Shown in pieces: positions 15,711 through 22,505 of a stretch of DNA of 43,626 nt. The position numbers and the translations under genes are program-made. The notes beneath the pieces were generated by a model. It ran no database searches, was not told the origin of the DNA, and was given only the letters and a program-made list of their open reading frames with translations. Position 1 is the first letter of the stretch. Every line of letters starts with the position of its first letter. Source of the DNA: an uncultured Acetatifactor sp. (lineage in GTDB: Bacteria; Bacillota; Clostridia; Lachnospirales; Lachnospiraceae). The DNA lies in assembly GCA_910586435.1 (NCBI GenBank), contig CAJUGT010000016.1, positions 1 to 43,626 of the forward strand, in the 5' to 3' direction.

Positions 15711-16385
15711 TTATTTATCGGCCAAATAACCCACATTTCTTATTGTCTTAATATGCTGTCCTGCCGGGCCAAGCTTCTTGCGCAGCGTCTTGATATGCAC
15801 ATCCAGCGTTCTGGATTCCCCCATAAAATCAATTCCCCATATTTTCTCCATCAAAACATCCCTTGTCAGAACAGATCCAGCGTTTCGTATCAGAAGGGAC
15901 AGAAGTTCAAATTCCTTGTATGTCAGCTCAACAGGTTGGCCGGACACACAACAGGAACGGTTTGTCGTGTGTAAAATAATATCAGAAAGTATCAGAGAAG
16001 TTTCCGGCAGGTCAGGCTCGGCTCTTCTGAGGAGAGCTTTGACGCGGGATATTAATTCCATAACCCCGAAAGGCTTGGCAATATAGTCGTCCGCGCCTGA
16101 ATCCAGACCCTTTACTTTGTCCAATTCGGTGGTTCTGGCAGTGACCAGAATGATGGGAAGGGTTCCGGTTGCCGGATTTGCCCGCAGTTTCGCAAGGATG
16201 GATATGCCATCCTCATCTGGCAGCATAATATCCAATAATATGAGAGAAGGTTTTTGCTGTCTGAGACGCCGCATGAAATCGGAGGCACATTCAAAGCCTT
16301 CTGCTTCAAAGCCGCTGTTTTTTAACGCAAACATTTCAATTTCCCGGATATTGGCATCGTCTTCCACAATATATATTAATTTCAT
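15711..16385 (-). CDS. OmpR/PhoB-family response regulator
   Basis: This 224-residue regulator has an N-terminal receiver domain (acidic pair VEDD near 7-10, phospho-Asp in LILLDIMLPDEDG near 52, VTARTT, and K in DDYIAKPFG near 104). The C-terminal winged helix ends RTLDVHIKTLRKKLG then IKTIRNVGYL. I set the start at MKLIYIVEDD (16385) because AAAGAGG lies 8-10 nt upstream; the longer ORF runs into the intergenic promoter region. It is the first gene of a two-gene operon with the PhoR-like kinase. Confidence 0.9.
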   Translation of the reverse strand: MKLIYIVEDDANIREIEMFALKNSGFEAEGFECASDFMRRLRQQKPSLILLDIMLPDEDGISILAKLRANPATGTLPIILVTARTTELDKVKGLDSGADDYIAKPFGVMELISRVKALLRRAEPDLPETSLILSDIILHTTNRSCCVSGQPVELTYKEFELLSLLIRNAGSVLTRDVLMEKIWGIDFMGESRTLDVHIKTLRKKLGPAGQHIKTIRNVGYLADK

Positions 16386-16448
16386 AAGATTACCTCTTTG
16401 CTTTAATATAAGGAAAAGAATGAAAAGAGTCAATGGATGCGCATAAGA

Positions 16449-16465
16449 TTTTACGTATATTTTAC
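16449..16465. promoter_or_regulatory. Direct repeat TTTTAC with 11-bp period
   Basis: TTTTAC at 16449-16454 and again at 16460-16465 gives the 11-bp spacing of PhoB/OmpR-type sites. It lies about 65 bp upstream of the response-regulator start, suggesting autoregulation. Confidence 0.45.
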
Positions 16466-16534
16466 ATCCATAGAATATAGGGGAACAAACCTTCCAGGAA
16501 ATTCTAAAAAAATAATAAAAATGAAAATAGTATC

Positions 16535-16563
16535 TTGCAATATATACTACTATGTGATATATT
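16535..16563 (+). promoter_or_regulatory. Promoter and probable PadR operator
   Basis: TTGCAA (16535-16540), 17-nt spacer, TATATT (16558-16563). The spacer and -10 contain an imperfect dyad (ATATATAC, TACTATG, TGATATAT). PadR regulators commonly repress their own promoter at such AT-rich dyads. Confidence 0.55.
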
Positions 16564-16610
16564 AATTTTATCAAAGAACAGTACCAGTTATAAACGAAAG
16601 GAGGGTGCCC

Positions 16611-16919
16611 ATGAATACACAATTTAAAAAGGGTGCATTGGAGATGTGTGTATTGTCCCAGCTTGTGGGAGGGGATAAATACGGGTATGAACTGACTGAG
16701 AGGATTTCAGGTGAGATGTCGATTGCCAGCGGTACACTTTATCCCATTTTGAGGAGGCTGAAGGAAGAAGACTATGTGACAACGTACTTGCAGGAGTCTG
16801 AATCCGGTCCGGCAAGGAAGTATTATCAGCTGACGGATAAGGGAAGGCAGTACCAGACACAGGTGCGTCAGGAATGGGAAGAGTTCATCAAAGCAGTCAA
16901 TGAGCTGATTAAGGAATAG
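16611..16919 (+). CDS. PadR-family transcriptional regulator
   Basis: This protein of about 102 residues shows the PadR winged-helix pattern: KKGALEMCVLSQL, the GYELTERI helix, SGTLYPILRRLKEEDYV, and GPARKYYQLTDKGRQ for the wing. It is of the short PadR-s2 type, without a long C-terminal helix domain. GGAGGG lies just before the ATG at 16611; a GTG two codons earlier lies inside that site. The HAAS/DUF4097 gene follows at 84 nt, and the pair form a common module in which PadR represses its own operon. Confidence 0.9.
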   Translation: MNTQFKKGALEMCVLSQLVGGDKYGYELTERISGEMSIASGTLYPILRRLKEEDYVTTYLQESESGPARKYYQLTDKGRQYQTQVRQEWEEFIKAVNELIKE

Positions 16920-16958
16920 CAAAATACAAAAATCGAGGGCTTTTGTGTGAGTAGAGGG

Positions 16959-16978
16959 CGGAACAGGTTCCCGCATAC
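16959..16978 (+). repeat. Leader repeat shared with pepF
   Basis: This 20-nt segment matches 11378-11397 at 18 of 20 positions and, as there, sits shortly before an AGGAGG site. Here the right arm is degenerate, so the hairpin is weaker. Confidence 0.5.
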
Positions 16979-17002
16979 ATGAACTTATAAGGAGGATATG
17001 TC

Positions 17003-18202
17003 ATGAAAAAAATGGAATATTTGGAGAAGCTCCGGGAAAAACTGGAGACTTTTGGGAAGGAGTTACAGGAGGAGATTCTGGAAGATTACAGGGAGCATTT
17101 TGCTGAGGGAGAGAAGCAGGGAAAATCGGAAGAGGAAATCATTGATGAACTTGGCAATATTGAAGAGATGATTCAGGAGATGATTCAGGACCTGCCGGAA
17201 TCTGACGCGGAAGGTGTCAGCTGGGAAGAGCAGCCGGAAAAGAGCTTTACTTATTCCGAAGCTTTCAGGGAAGTGGTGCTGAAAGGCGGTGTGGCCAAAG
17301 TGATGGTAAGCCAGTCAGAGGATGATCAGCTTCATGTGAATTACGAGAATAACGGAAGTGTGAGCAGTCAGCTGAAGTACGAGTTCTGCCAGCGTCAGGA
17401 AAACGGAATCTATTATGCCGAGGTAAAGCGCAGGGAAAATGTGGAGGACAGCAAAGAGGATGGGGATGAATTGATAAAACTGAAGCTGTTTGGGCGCACT
17501 ATTATTTCTTATGGGAACGCATCTAATTTCGGAAAGGAGAACCATTCCATTGTTTTGACAGTAAAGCTGCCAAAGGGAATGCCCAAATTAAATACCACAG
17601 TTTCCAGCGGAGATATTCACGTTTCCAAGCTTCATTTGGAGGAGTACAGCGCAACCAGTGCCAGCGGGGATATTAATGTTTCGGAAGCGGAGATTGGCCA
17701 TATGGAAATCCACACTGCCAGCGGTGATGTCAATGTAAATGACGGAACACTTCATAAGGGAAAATTTACTACTGCAAGCGGAAATATCAATGTGGCTAAT
17801 TCCCAGATTTCTGCCGGAAGTCTCACAACCGCCAGCGGAAATATTTCCGTAAAGGAAGGGAGTACCGGGGTGGTGAAATATGCTACGGCCAGTGGTAATA
17901 TTATGCTGAATACAAGCGGGGAGTCATATGAATGCGGAACTGCCAGCGGCAATATTAAGATAAAGTCCGTGGGGACTCCACAGAAAGCTTCTATGAATAC
18001 TGCCAGCGGCAATGTCCAGTTCAACCTTGAGAATGCCACAGGGGTGGAAGCTACGGTGAAAACCATGAGCGGAAACGCCAAGGTGGCATGGAAGGATGAG
18101 ACCAGGATTACAGCGAAAAAGGGTACTTTCCGCTATGGGGATGGCGCATGTAAGGTAATGATTAAATCCGTGTCCGGGAATATCAATGTGCAATGTGTCT
18201 GA
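17003..18202 (+). CDS. HAAS (DUF1700) plus DUF4097 beta-repeat protein
   Basis: This 399-residue protein starts with a ~65-residue helical HAAS/DUF1700 domain (KMEYLEKLREKLETF, then DYREHFAEG and EEEIIDELGNIEEM), which usually accompanies PadR regulators. The C-terminal half, from about residue 195, repeats a T-(A/S)-SG-(N/D)-I motif roughly every 20 residues about ten times, consistent with a right-handed beta-solenoid of the DUF4097 type. There is no signal peptide or membrane segment, so it may stay in the cytoplasm. The function is unknown; relatives are linked to envelope-stress responses. AAGGAGG precedes the start. The preceding gene is its likely repressor. Confidence 0.8.
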   Translation: MKKMEYLEKLREKLETFGKELQEEILEDYREHFAEGEKQGKSEEEIIDELGNIEEMIQEMIQDLPESDAEGVSWEEQPEKSFTYSEAFREVVLKGGVAKVMVSQSEDDQLHVNYENNGSVSSQLKYEFCQRQENGIYYAEVKRRENVEDSKEDGDELIKLKLFGRTIISYGNASNFGKENHSIVLTVKLPKGMPKLNTTVSSGDIHVSKLHLEEYSATSASGDINVSEAEIGHMEIHTASGDVNVNDGTLHKGKFTTASGNINVANSQISAGSLTTASGNISVKEGSTGVVKYATASGNIMLNTSGESYECGTASGNIKIKSVGTPQKASMNTASGNVQFNLENATGVEATVKTMSGNAKVAWKDETRITAKKGTFRYGDGACKVMIKSVSGNINVQCV

Positions 18203-18446
18203 CCGTGAATTAAAAAGACGAAATACAGTAATTTTATTCCCGCGGGCAATGAGCCAAGCGGCCGTGCTTGCACGGACAGTTGGCGAATGCCGCGAGGGTC
18301 AAATACCCCGCCCTTTGGGGCGTTGCAAGCTTGATACCCCGTTGCTTGCAGCGGGGTCTTTGATTATGGCATGAACGCAATGGCGTCATGCCATAATTTA
18401 TGTCCCCTGTTTGATTCCCGAAAGCAAATGAGCCATGCAGACGTTT
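18203..18446. terminator. Cluster of hairpins between convergent genes
   Basis: There is no ORF of note. A CGCCC/GGGGCG hairpin (about 18309-18323) is followed by ACCCCG/CGGGGT near 18342-18357 with a short TCTTTG tail. A long palindrome at 18363-18397 follows, an 11-12 bp perfect stem extended by CGC/GCG. Together they probably terminate the DUF4097 transcript and, from the other side, the membrane protein gene. The repeated ACCCCG units also look like dispersed palindromic repeats. Confidence 0.5.
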
Positions 18447-20630
18447 TCAGGGCACCTGATATAATGTCACATCGCCAAAAGAGAGAACCTGTGTAAAATA
18501 CTTTTGAAAAATTGCTTCTCTGATTTGGTAGCTGCTTCGTTCATAGGCGGAGATAACCACATAGGTGACATTATATTTTTCATATAATTCCATGTGTTCC
18601 AGCGGGTTTTCATACATTGCCTGTACATCCATCTTCCGCGCAGTGGTGTCCAAGCCGTGGAAATAGAGGAAACTGTCTGCGCCGCATACGATGTTCCGGC
18701 CGGTCAGGGAAGCGATTTCGTTGTTGTGTCTGGTATTGGTTAAAAACACTGCGTCGGGAGCTGTATGTTCTTCCACATATTCCACCAGCGCCATCTGGGA
18801 AGGGGAATATAACTCATAGTGGGATACCCTTTCTCTTTTCAAAGTTAAAATGGCGGAAAAAGTACAGGTAAACAGAAAAACAAAAATAAACAGTTTGCTG
18901 CCAGGAAAGCCTTTTAGTCGTTCGTATAGTTCCAGACCATAATCTGTAGCTCCGAGACACAGCAGGAAGTATGCCACGTATAGAATCTTGTTATTGTCAT
19001 AGGTATTGGGGGTGAACACAATCAATTCTCCCAGCCACCACAGGTATAAAGCGGGCAGGAATATGGGGGCACGCTTTTGGCCGCAGGCACATATACCACC
19101 AAAAATCAACAGGAGCGGCGCGCCGATACTTTTCAGATAAAACCATGCATAAGGGTCCCCCTGGTTTCCCCAATTAAAATAGCCTCTTACAAAACCTCCC
19201 TGCGAAACCTGTCCGAATGTCCAGAAAAATAATTGGGGCAGGGCAAGAGCGAGAATACAGACGAGGTATACGCCCCAGCCGGACAAAAGTTCCTGCCATC
19301 CCTGACGTCTCACATGCCAGAGGAGTAATACGATTCCCCAGATCGCCGTGCCGACGAAAAGGCTGATGCCTGTCAACATCAGGAGTTGCGGGGAGATTTT
19401 TCCCTGTGTCTGGAAATGCTGTATCAGATACATGACACAGAAAAAAATGAGGAGCATCCAGGAACCGGGGTGGCGGAGTCTGCGTCGAAGGAGCTGAAAA
19501 AGGGGTGAGGAGTCCCTGCCTTCCGCAGCAGGCTCCGGATCAGGGTGTACTTTGCGAAACAGCCAGAGGAACAGCCACACTGCGCTTACAACACCTGCGC
19601 TTAAAAAAGAATGGGTATGTATCATGGGAAGTCCGGCGGCAAGTAGTCCTGCCAGCGGGAAATATTCCCGGCGGCTATGGAAGACAGCTCTGTACAGCAG
19701 CCATAACATGGGAAAAAGCAGCGCATATCCAAACAATGTGGCACGCTGCGGAAGAAACATATCCGCAATCACATTTACCCATCGAATATTGTGGTCTACA
19801 AGATTGGTGGGTGTGGTATAGAAGCCTGTAAATATATCGGAAAGGCTGTAAGCCTGGTCCTTTGCCCAGTCAAAGAAATACGCGAAGCCAAGTCCGCCGT
19901 TCAGGAAAAACAGGAGGCATGTGAGCATAGTTCCCCCCAGGGCAAGGGGCTTCCTGCGGGAACCCACAAGGGTATCCGCAAAAAGGTATACAGTGGTAAA
20001 AAGCTGTCCCATGGCAAAAAGCATGGGCAGTATATAGGCAAAGCGCAGGGAGGCTCCCAAAAGATAGAGGCTTGAGGAAACGCTGTCTGACAGGAAAGGA
20101 TAGGAAAGTCGAATCCCTGGCATAATGGAGTAGTCAGGAGGAAAGGTGCCCTGCCTGGAAAGGCTTGTGATAAAGCCCAGATGCATATTCATGTCTCCAT
20201 AGGTACATTGGCCGGTATAGACGGCGCCGTTTTCGTTCGGCAGCAGAACATGAGTGTGCAGCAAATAGAACCAGAAGACCATGAACACAAGCAAAACAAT
20301 CCAGAAGGGGATGTGTCCGGATAGACTGGTGCATATGCGGCGTATGTTTTCCAAAAGGGGGCGGCGGAGGCGATAGAAACGCAGGCACAGAAACAGAACC
20401 GGCAAAGTGGATAAAAAGGCCAAAAGATGCGCAGACAGAGTAAAATCGCAAAAGAAAGAAAACAGGATGGGAAGCCAGGTAAAGAGCAGGGAACCGGACA
20501 CGCTTCCTGTCAAGAGTTTGGCAAAGGGTTTTTCCCGGCGGAAGATAAGAAAAATAAGTGTCATTCCGATAAACTGAAAATACAGATAGAACGCCGCCGC
20601 CGCAATATTGCCTGTAATTGTGCCGTACAT
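18447..20630 (-). CDS. Large polytopic membrane protein, GT-C glycosyltransferase-like
   Basis: This protein of about 727 residues has at least 15 hydrophobic segments and a soluble C-terminal tail of about 120 residues. The first long extracytoplasmic loop holds GQCTYGDMNMHLGF and later LSYPFLSD, resembling the acidic active-site loop of GT-C glycosyltransferases or YfhO/DUF2298-like proteins. It would use a lipid-linked sugar at the outer membrane face to modify a surface glycan. The C-terminal tail (EHTAPDAVFLTNTRHNNEIASLTGRNIVCG) is common in such membrane transferases. The start at 20630 has AAGGAGG 7 nt upstream; a longer ORF lacks a site. The exact family is uncertain. Confidence 0.6.
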   Translation of the reverse strand: MYGTITGNIAAAAFYLYFQFIGMTLIFLIFRREKPFAKLLTGSVSGSLLFTWLPILFSFFCDFTLSAHLLAFLSTLPVLFLCLRFYRLRRPLLENIRRICTSLSGHIPFWIVLLVFMVFWFYLLHTHVLLPNENGAVYTGQCTYGDMNMHLGFITSLSRQGTFPPDYSIMPGIRLSYPFLSDSVSSSLYLLGASLRFAYILPMLFAMGQLFTTVYLFADTLVGSRRKPLALGGTMLTCLLFFLNGGLGFAYFFDWAKDQAYSLSDIFTGFYTTPTNLVDHNIRWVNVIADMFLPQRATLFGYALLFPMLWLLYRAVFHSRREYFPLAGLLAAGLPMIHTHSFLSAGVVSAVWLFLWLFRKVHPDPEPAAEGRDSSPLFQLLRRRLRHPGSWMLLIFFCVMYLIQHFQTQGKISPQLLMLTGISLFVGTAIWGIVLLLWHVRRQGWQELLSGWGVYLVCILALALPQLFFWTFGQVSQGGFVRGYFNWGNQGDPYAWFYLKSIGAPLLLIFGGICACGQKRAPIFLPALYLWWLGELIVFTPNTYDNNKILYVAYFLLCLGATDYGLELYERLKGFPGSKLFIFVFLFTCTFSAILTLKRERVSHYELYSPSQMALVEYVEEHTAPDAVFLTNTRHNNEIASLTGRNIVCGADSFLYFHGLDTTARKMDVQAMYENPLEHMELYEKYNVTYVVISAYERSSYQIREAIFQKYFTQVLSFGDVTLYQVP

Positions 20631-20665
20631 AAGGTTCCTCCTTGGTATTGTATATACTTTTTCAT

Positions 20666-20694
20666 AGTATAGCAAATATTTGCTGGCAATTCAA
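20666..20694 (-). promoter_or_regulatory. Sigma-A promoter of the membrane protein gene
   Basis: On the minus strand, TTGAAT (20689-20694), 17-nt spacer, TATACT (20666-20671), about 36 nt before the start codon. Confidence 0.7.
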
Positions 20695-20737
20695 GGTAAA
20701 ATCTTGCGGGGAACCAAAGAATAATCGGTATTTGGAT

Positions 20738-21044
20738 ACTGTTTATACCCGATAGGGCCAGGGGAAAAGGGGACGGCGTCCGGGGGGTGGGGGAAGCGCT
20801 GCGAAAGCACTTGAGGGCGCCCTTAGACCGGAGACGGAATCCACCGCCTATAAAAAGCTTAGACACAGTACTTTTGTGTCTTAGCTTTTGTTGGCGGTTA
20901 GTCCGGCGGAGGCGTTGCCCGGGCCGAGCAGCGCTTCCCCCACCACGGCCGCCGTCCCTTTTGCCCCGGTCCCTTTTGCCCAGGTCCCTTGGGTTGCCAT
21001 AGAACAAATCCACAAGCCATCTGGCCCTATCGGGTCCAAACAGT
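20738..21044. mobile_element. Foldback element, 307 bp, with long inverted arms
   Basis: ACTGTTT (20738-20744) and AAACAGT (21038-21044) bound the element, and CCCGATAGGGCCAG (20748-20761) pairs perfectly with 21021-21034. Further in, a GGGACGG/CCGTCCC block and GGGGGAAGCGCTG/CAGCGCTTCCCCC pair, and the centre is a 15-bp arm around AGACACA/TGTGTCT with a single mismatch. The right arm holds about 60 extra nt. No ORF with support is present. It shares ACGGCGTCCGGGG and TGAGGGCGCC with the structure at 43320-43510, so it belongs to a dispersed family. Confidence 0.6.
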
Positions 21045-21052
21045 AACAGGAT

Positions 21053-21081
21053 TTGACTTGCGGACAATTATGAGTTACAAT
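21053..21081 (+). promoter_or_regulatory. Sigma-A promoter of the acyltransferase gene
   Basis: TTGACT (21053-21058), 17-nt spacer, TACAAT (21076-21081), 37 nt before the ATG and just outside the foldback element. Confidence 0.7.
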
Positions 21082-21118
21082 GAAATAACATTTCTGGTAG
21101 GAAAAGGATGGTTGGAAC

Positions 21119-22381
21119 ATGAAAAAGAAAGGTTCGGGAACTACCCTTCAAGAAGACAGAGCAGCGCAAAATAGGGACCACGGACAGAGGATGGCCGGCC
21201 TGGAGCTGCTTCGATGTGTGGCCATGATGATGGTGGTGGCACTGCATTATCTGGGAAAAGGGGGGCTTCTGGCAGACCTGACCGGAGAGAACCTGGGAGC
21301 TTTGGGAACAGCGGCATGGCTTCTGGAATCTTTTTGTATTGTGGCTGTCAATGTGTATATGCTGATCAGCGGTTACTTTCTGTGCAAGACCTCTTTTAAG
21401 CTGAGCCGTCTGGTGGGGCTTTGGATGCAGGTGTGGGTTTATTCCATAGGCTTTGGTATGCTGGGGGCGCTGACAGGGATATTGGAAGAGGTCACATTGG
21501 ATGTTCATTATCTCCTGACACTTGTTCTTCCCATCTCCATGGAACATTACTGGTTTATGACATCCTATTTTTTCCTGTATCTGCTTCTGCCCTTTGTGGG
21601 GATGGCGGCTGGCAGGATGACGAAGGGACAGCTGAAAGCGGCGGTGGGGAGCCTGCTTTTTGTATTTTGCTTTGTGAAAAGTATTCTGCCCCTGCGGCTG
21701 GAAACCGATGGACAGGGATATGATTGCCTTTGGTATTTATGTGTGTTTTTGGCGGCTGCTTATATAAGGCGTTTTGTTCTTCCCGCTGTGGGAGACCAGG
21801 AGAGAGACAGGGGTTTTGGAGAGGTCAAAGGATTTACACTGAAGAAAAGGGGATGCTGTCTGGGGATGTATGTGGGAGGGTGTCTTTTGATTTTTGGTGT
21901 AACAATTGTCTTAAGAGAGATTTACCTGTGTACAGGCAGTCTGGGCAGAAATCTGAAGATGTGTTTGGAATACAATCATTTGCTGCCATTTCTGGCGGCG
22001 GTGGGGCTGTTTGGTACTTTTTACAGTCTGCGGATTCAGGGAAAACCGGCAGAGATTGTCAACCGTGTGGCGCCATATACCCTGGGAGTGTATCTGCTTC
22101 ATGAAAATCTGGGACTCAGGTATTCCTGGCAGAACTGGTTTGGGGCAGAGCGACTGCTGGCCATGGCATCGGCGGATACAAAGGGGGGATTTGTGTTGGT
22201 GGGGGCGCTGCTATTGTGTACGGCCGGAGCAGTGTTGTGTGTATTTCTCTGCGGCATTCTGGTCGATATGGCCAGGAGCGGTATATTTCGGGTCCTTCAC
22301 AGAGTGTTTTCCCATGTCCCCATATATGGCAGGATGGTTATTTTGACGAAAAAGGTGGATTGTATTATGAAAAGGGATTGA
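21119..22381 (+). CDS. Membrane acyltransferase (Acyltransferase_3 family)
   Basis: This 420-residue protein has about ten membrane segments. It opens with GLELLRCVAMMMVVALHYL, the catalytic-His segment of the Acyltransferase_3 family (His near 42), and carries VYMLISGYFL and MEHYWFMTSYFFLYLLLPF further on. These enzymes transfer acetyl or other acyl groups to surface polysaccharides or other exported sugars. AAGGATGG lies about 8 nt before the ATG. Its TGA stop is inside the -35 box of the next gene's promoter. Its own promoter suggests it is separate from the downstream sugar locus, though read-through is possible. Confidence 0.85.
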   Translation: MKKKGSGTTLQEDRAAQNRDHGQRMAGLELLRCVAMMMVVALHYLGKGGLLADLTGENLGALGTAAWLLESFCIVAVNVYMLISGYFLCKTSFKLSRLVGLWMQVWVYSIGFGMLGALTGILEEVTLDVHYLLTLVLPISMEHYWFMTSYFFLYLLLPFVGMAAGRMTKGQLKAAVGSLLFVFCFVKSILPLRLETDGQGYDCLWYLCVFLAAAYIRRFVLPAVGDQERDRGFGEVKGFTLKKRGCCLGMYVGGCLLIFGVTIVLREIYLCTGSLGRNLKMCLEYNHLLPFLAAVGLFGTFYSLRIQGKPAEIVNRVAPYTLGVYLLHENLGLRYSWQNWFGAERLLAMASADTKGGFVLVGALLLCTAGAVLCVFLCGILVDMARSGIFRVLHRVFSHVPIYGRMVILTKKVDCIMKRD

Positions 22382-22407
22382 CATTTTTCACCATGGAAGA
22401 GTATAAT
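22378..22407 (+). promoter_or_regulatory. Consensus promoter TTGACA/TATAAT for the AraC regulator
   Basis: TTGACA (22378-22383) and TATAAT (22402-22407) are both perfect, with an 18-nt spacer. The -35 box includes the TGA stop of the acyltransferase gene (22379-22381). It is the closest match to consensus in the window. Confidence 0.85.
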
Positions 22408-22431
22408 AGTAGTGCATATTACCTGAGGAAA

Positions 22432-22455
22432 AGGTGGGTGAATATTTGCCCACCT
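22432..22455 (+). promoter_or_regulatory. Leader hairpin of the AraC regulator gene
   Basis: AGGTGGG (22432-22438) pairs with CCCACCT (22449-22455), followed by ATCATTTTGG. It lies in the 5' leader and may act as an attenuator, though the T tract is short. Confidence 0.4.
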
Positions 22456-22472
22456 ATCATTTTGGTAAAAAA

Positions 22473-22486
22473 TGTAAGTGCTTACA
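22473..22486 (+). promoter_or_regulatory. cre-like palindrome (catabolite control or LacI-family site)
   Basis: TGTAAGTGCTTACA is a palindrome apart from its two central bases and differs from an ideal cre site (TGTAAGCGCTTACA) by one central base. It lies about 60 nt downstream of the predicted transcription start, a position where CcpA blocks elongation. It fits glucose repression of the sugar locus. Confidence 0.6.
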
Positions 22487-22505
22487 CAACCATGTCGGGG
22501 GGATT

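Noticed and set aside
15057..15974. 305-residue plus-strand frame opposite the PhoR-like kinase
   Set aside because: It is the antisense shadow of the kinase and regulator genes, with no domain or ribosome site.
17597..18202. Regular repeats that could suggest a CRISPR array
   Set aside because: The repeats are in-frame T-A-S-G-N-I codons of a coding sequence with no conserved spacers.
20561..21067. 168-residue minus-strand frame in the foldback element
   Set aside because: Its composition (Arg/Gly/Pro-rich) comes from the inverted repeats, and it overlaps the membrane protein gene and its promoter.
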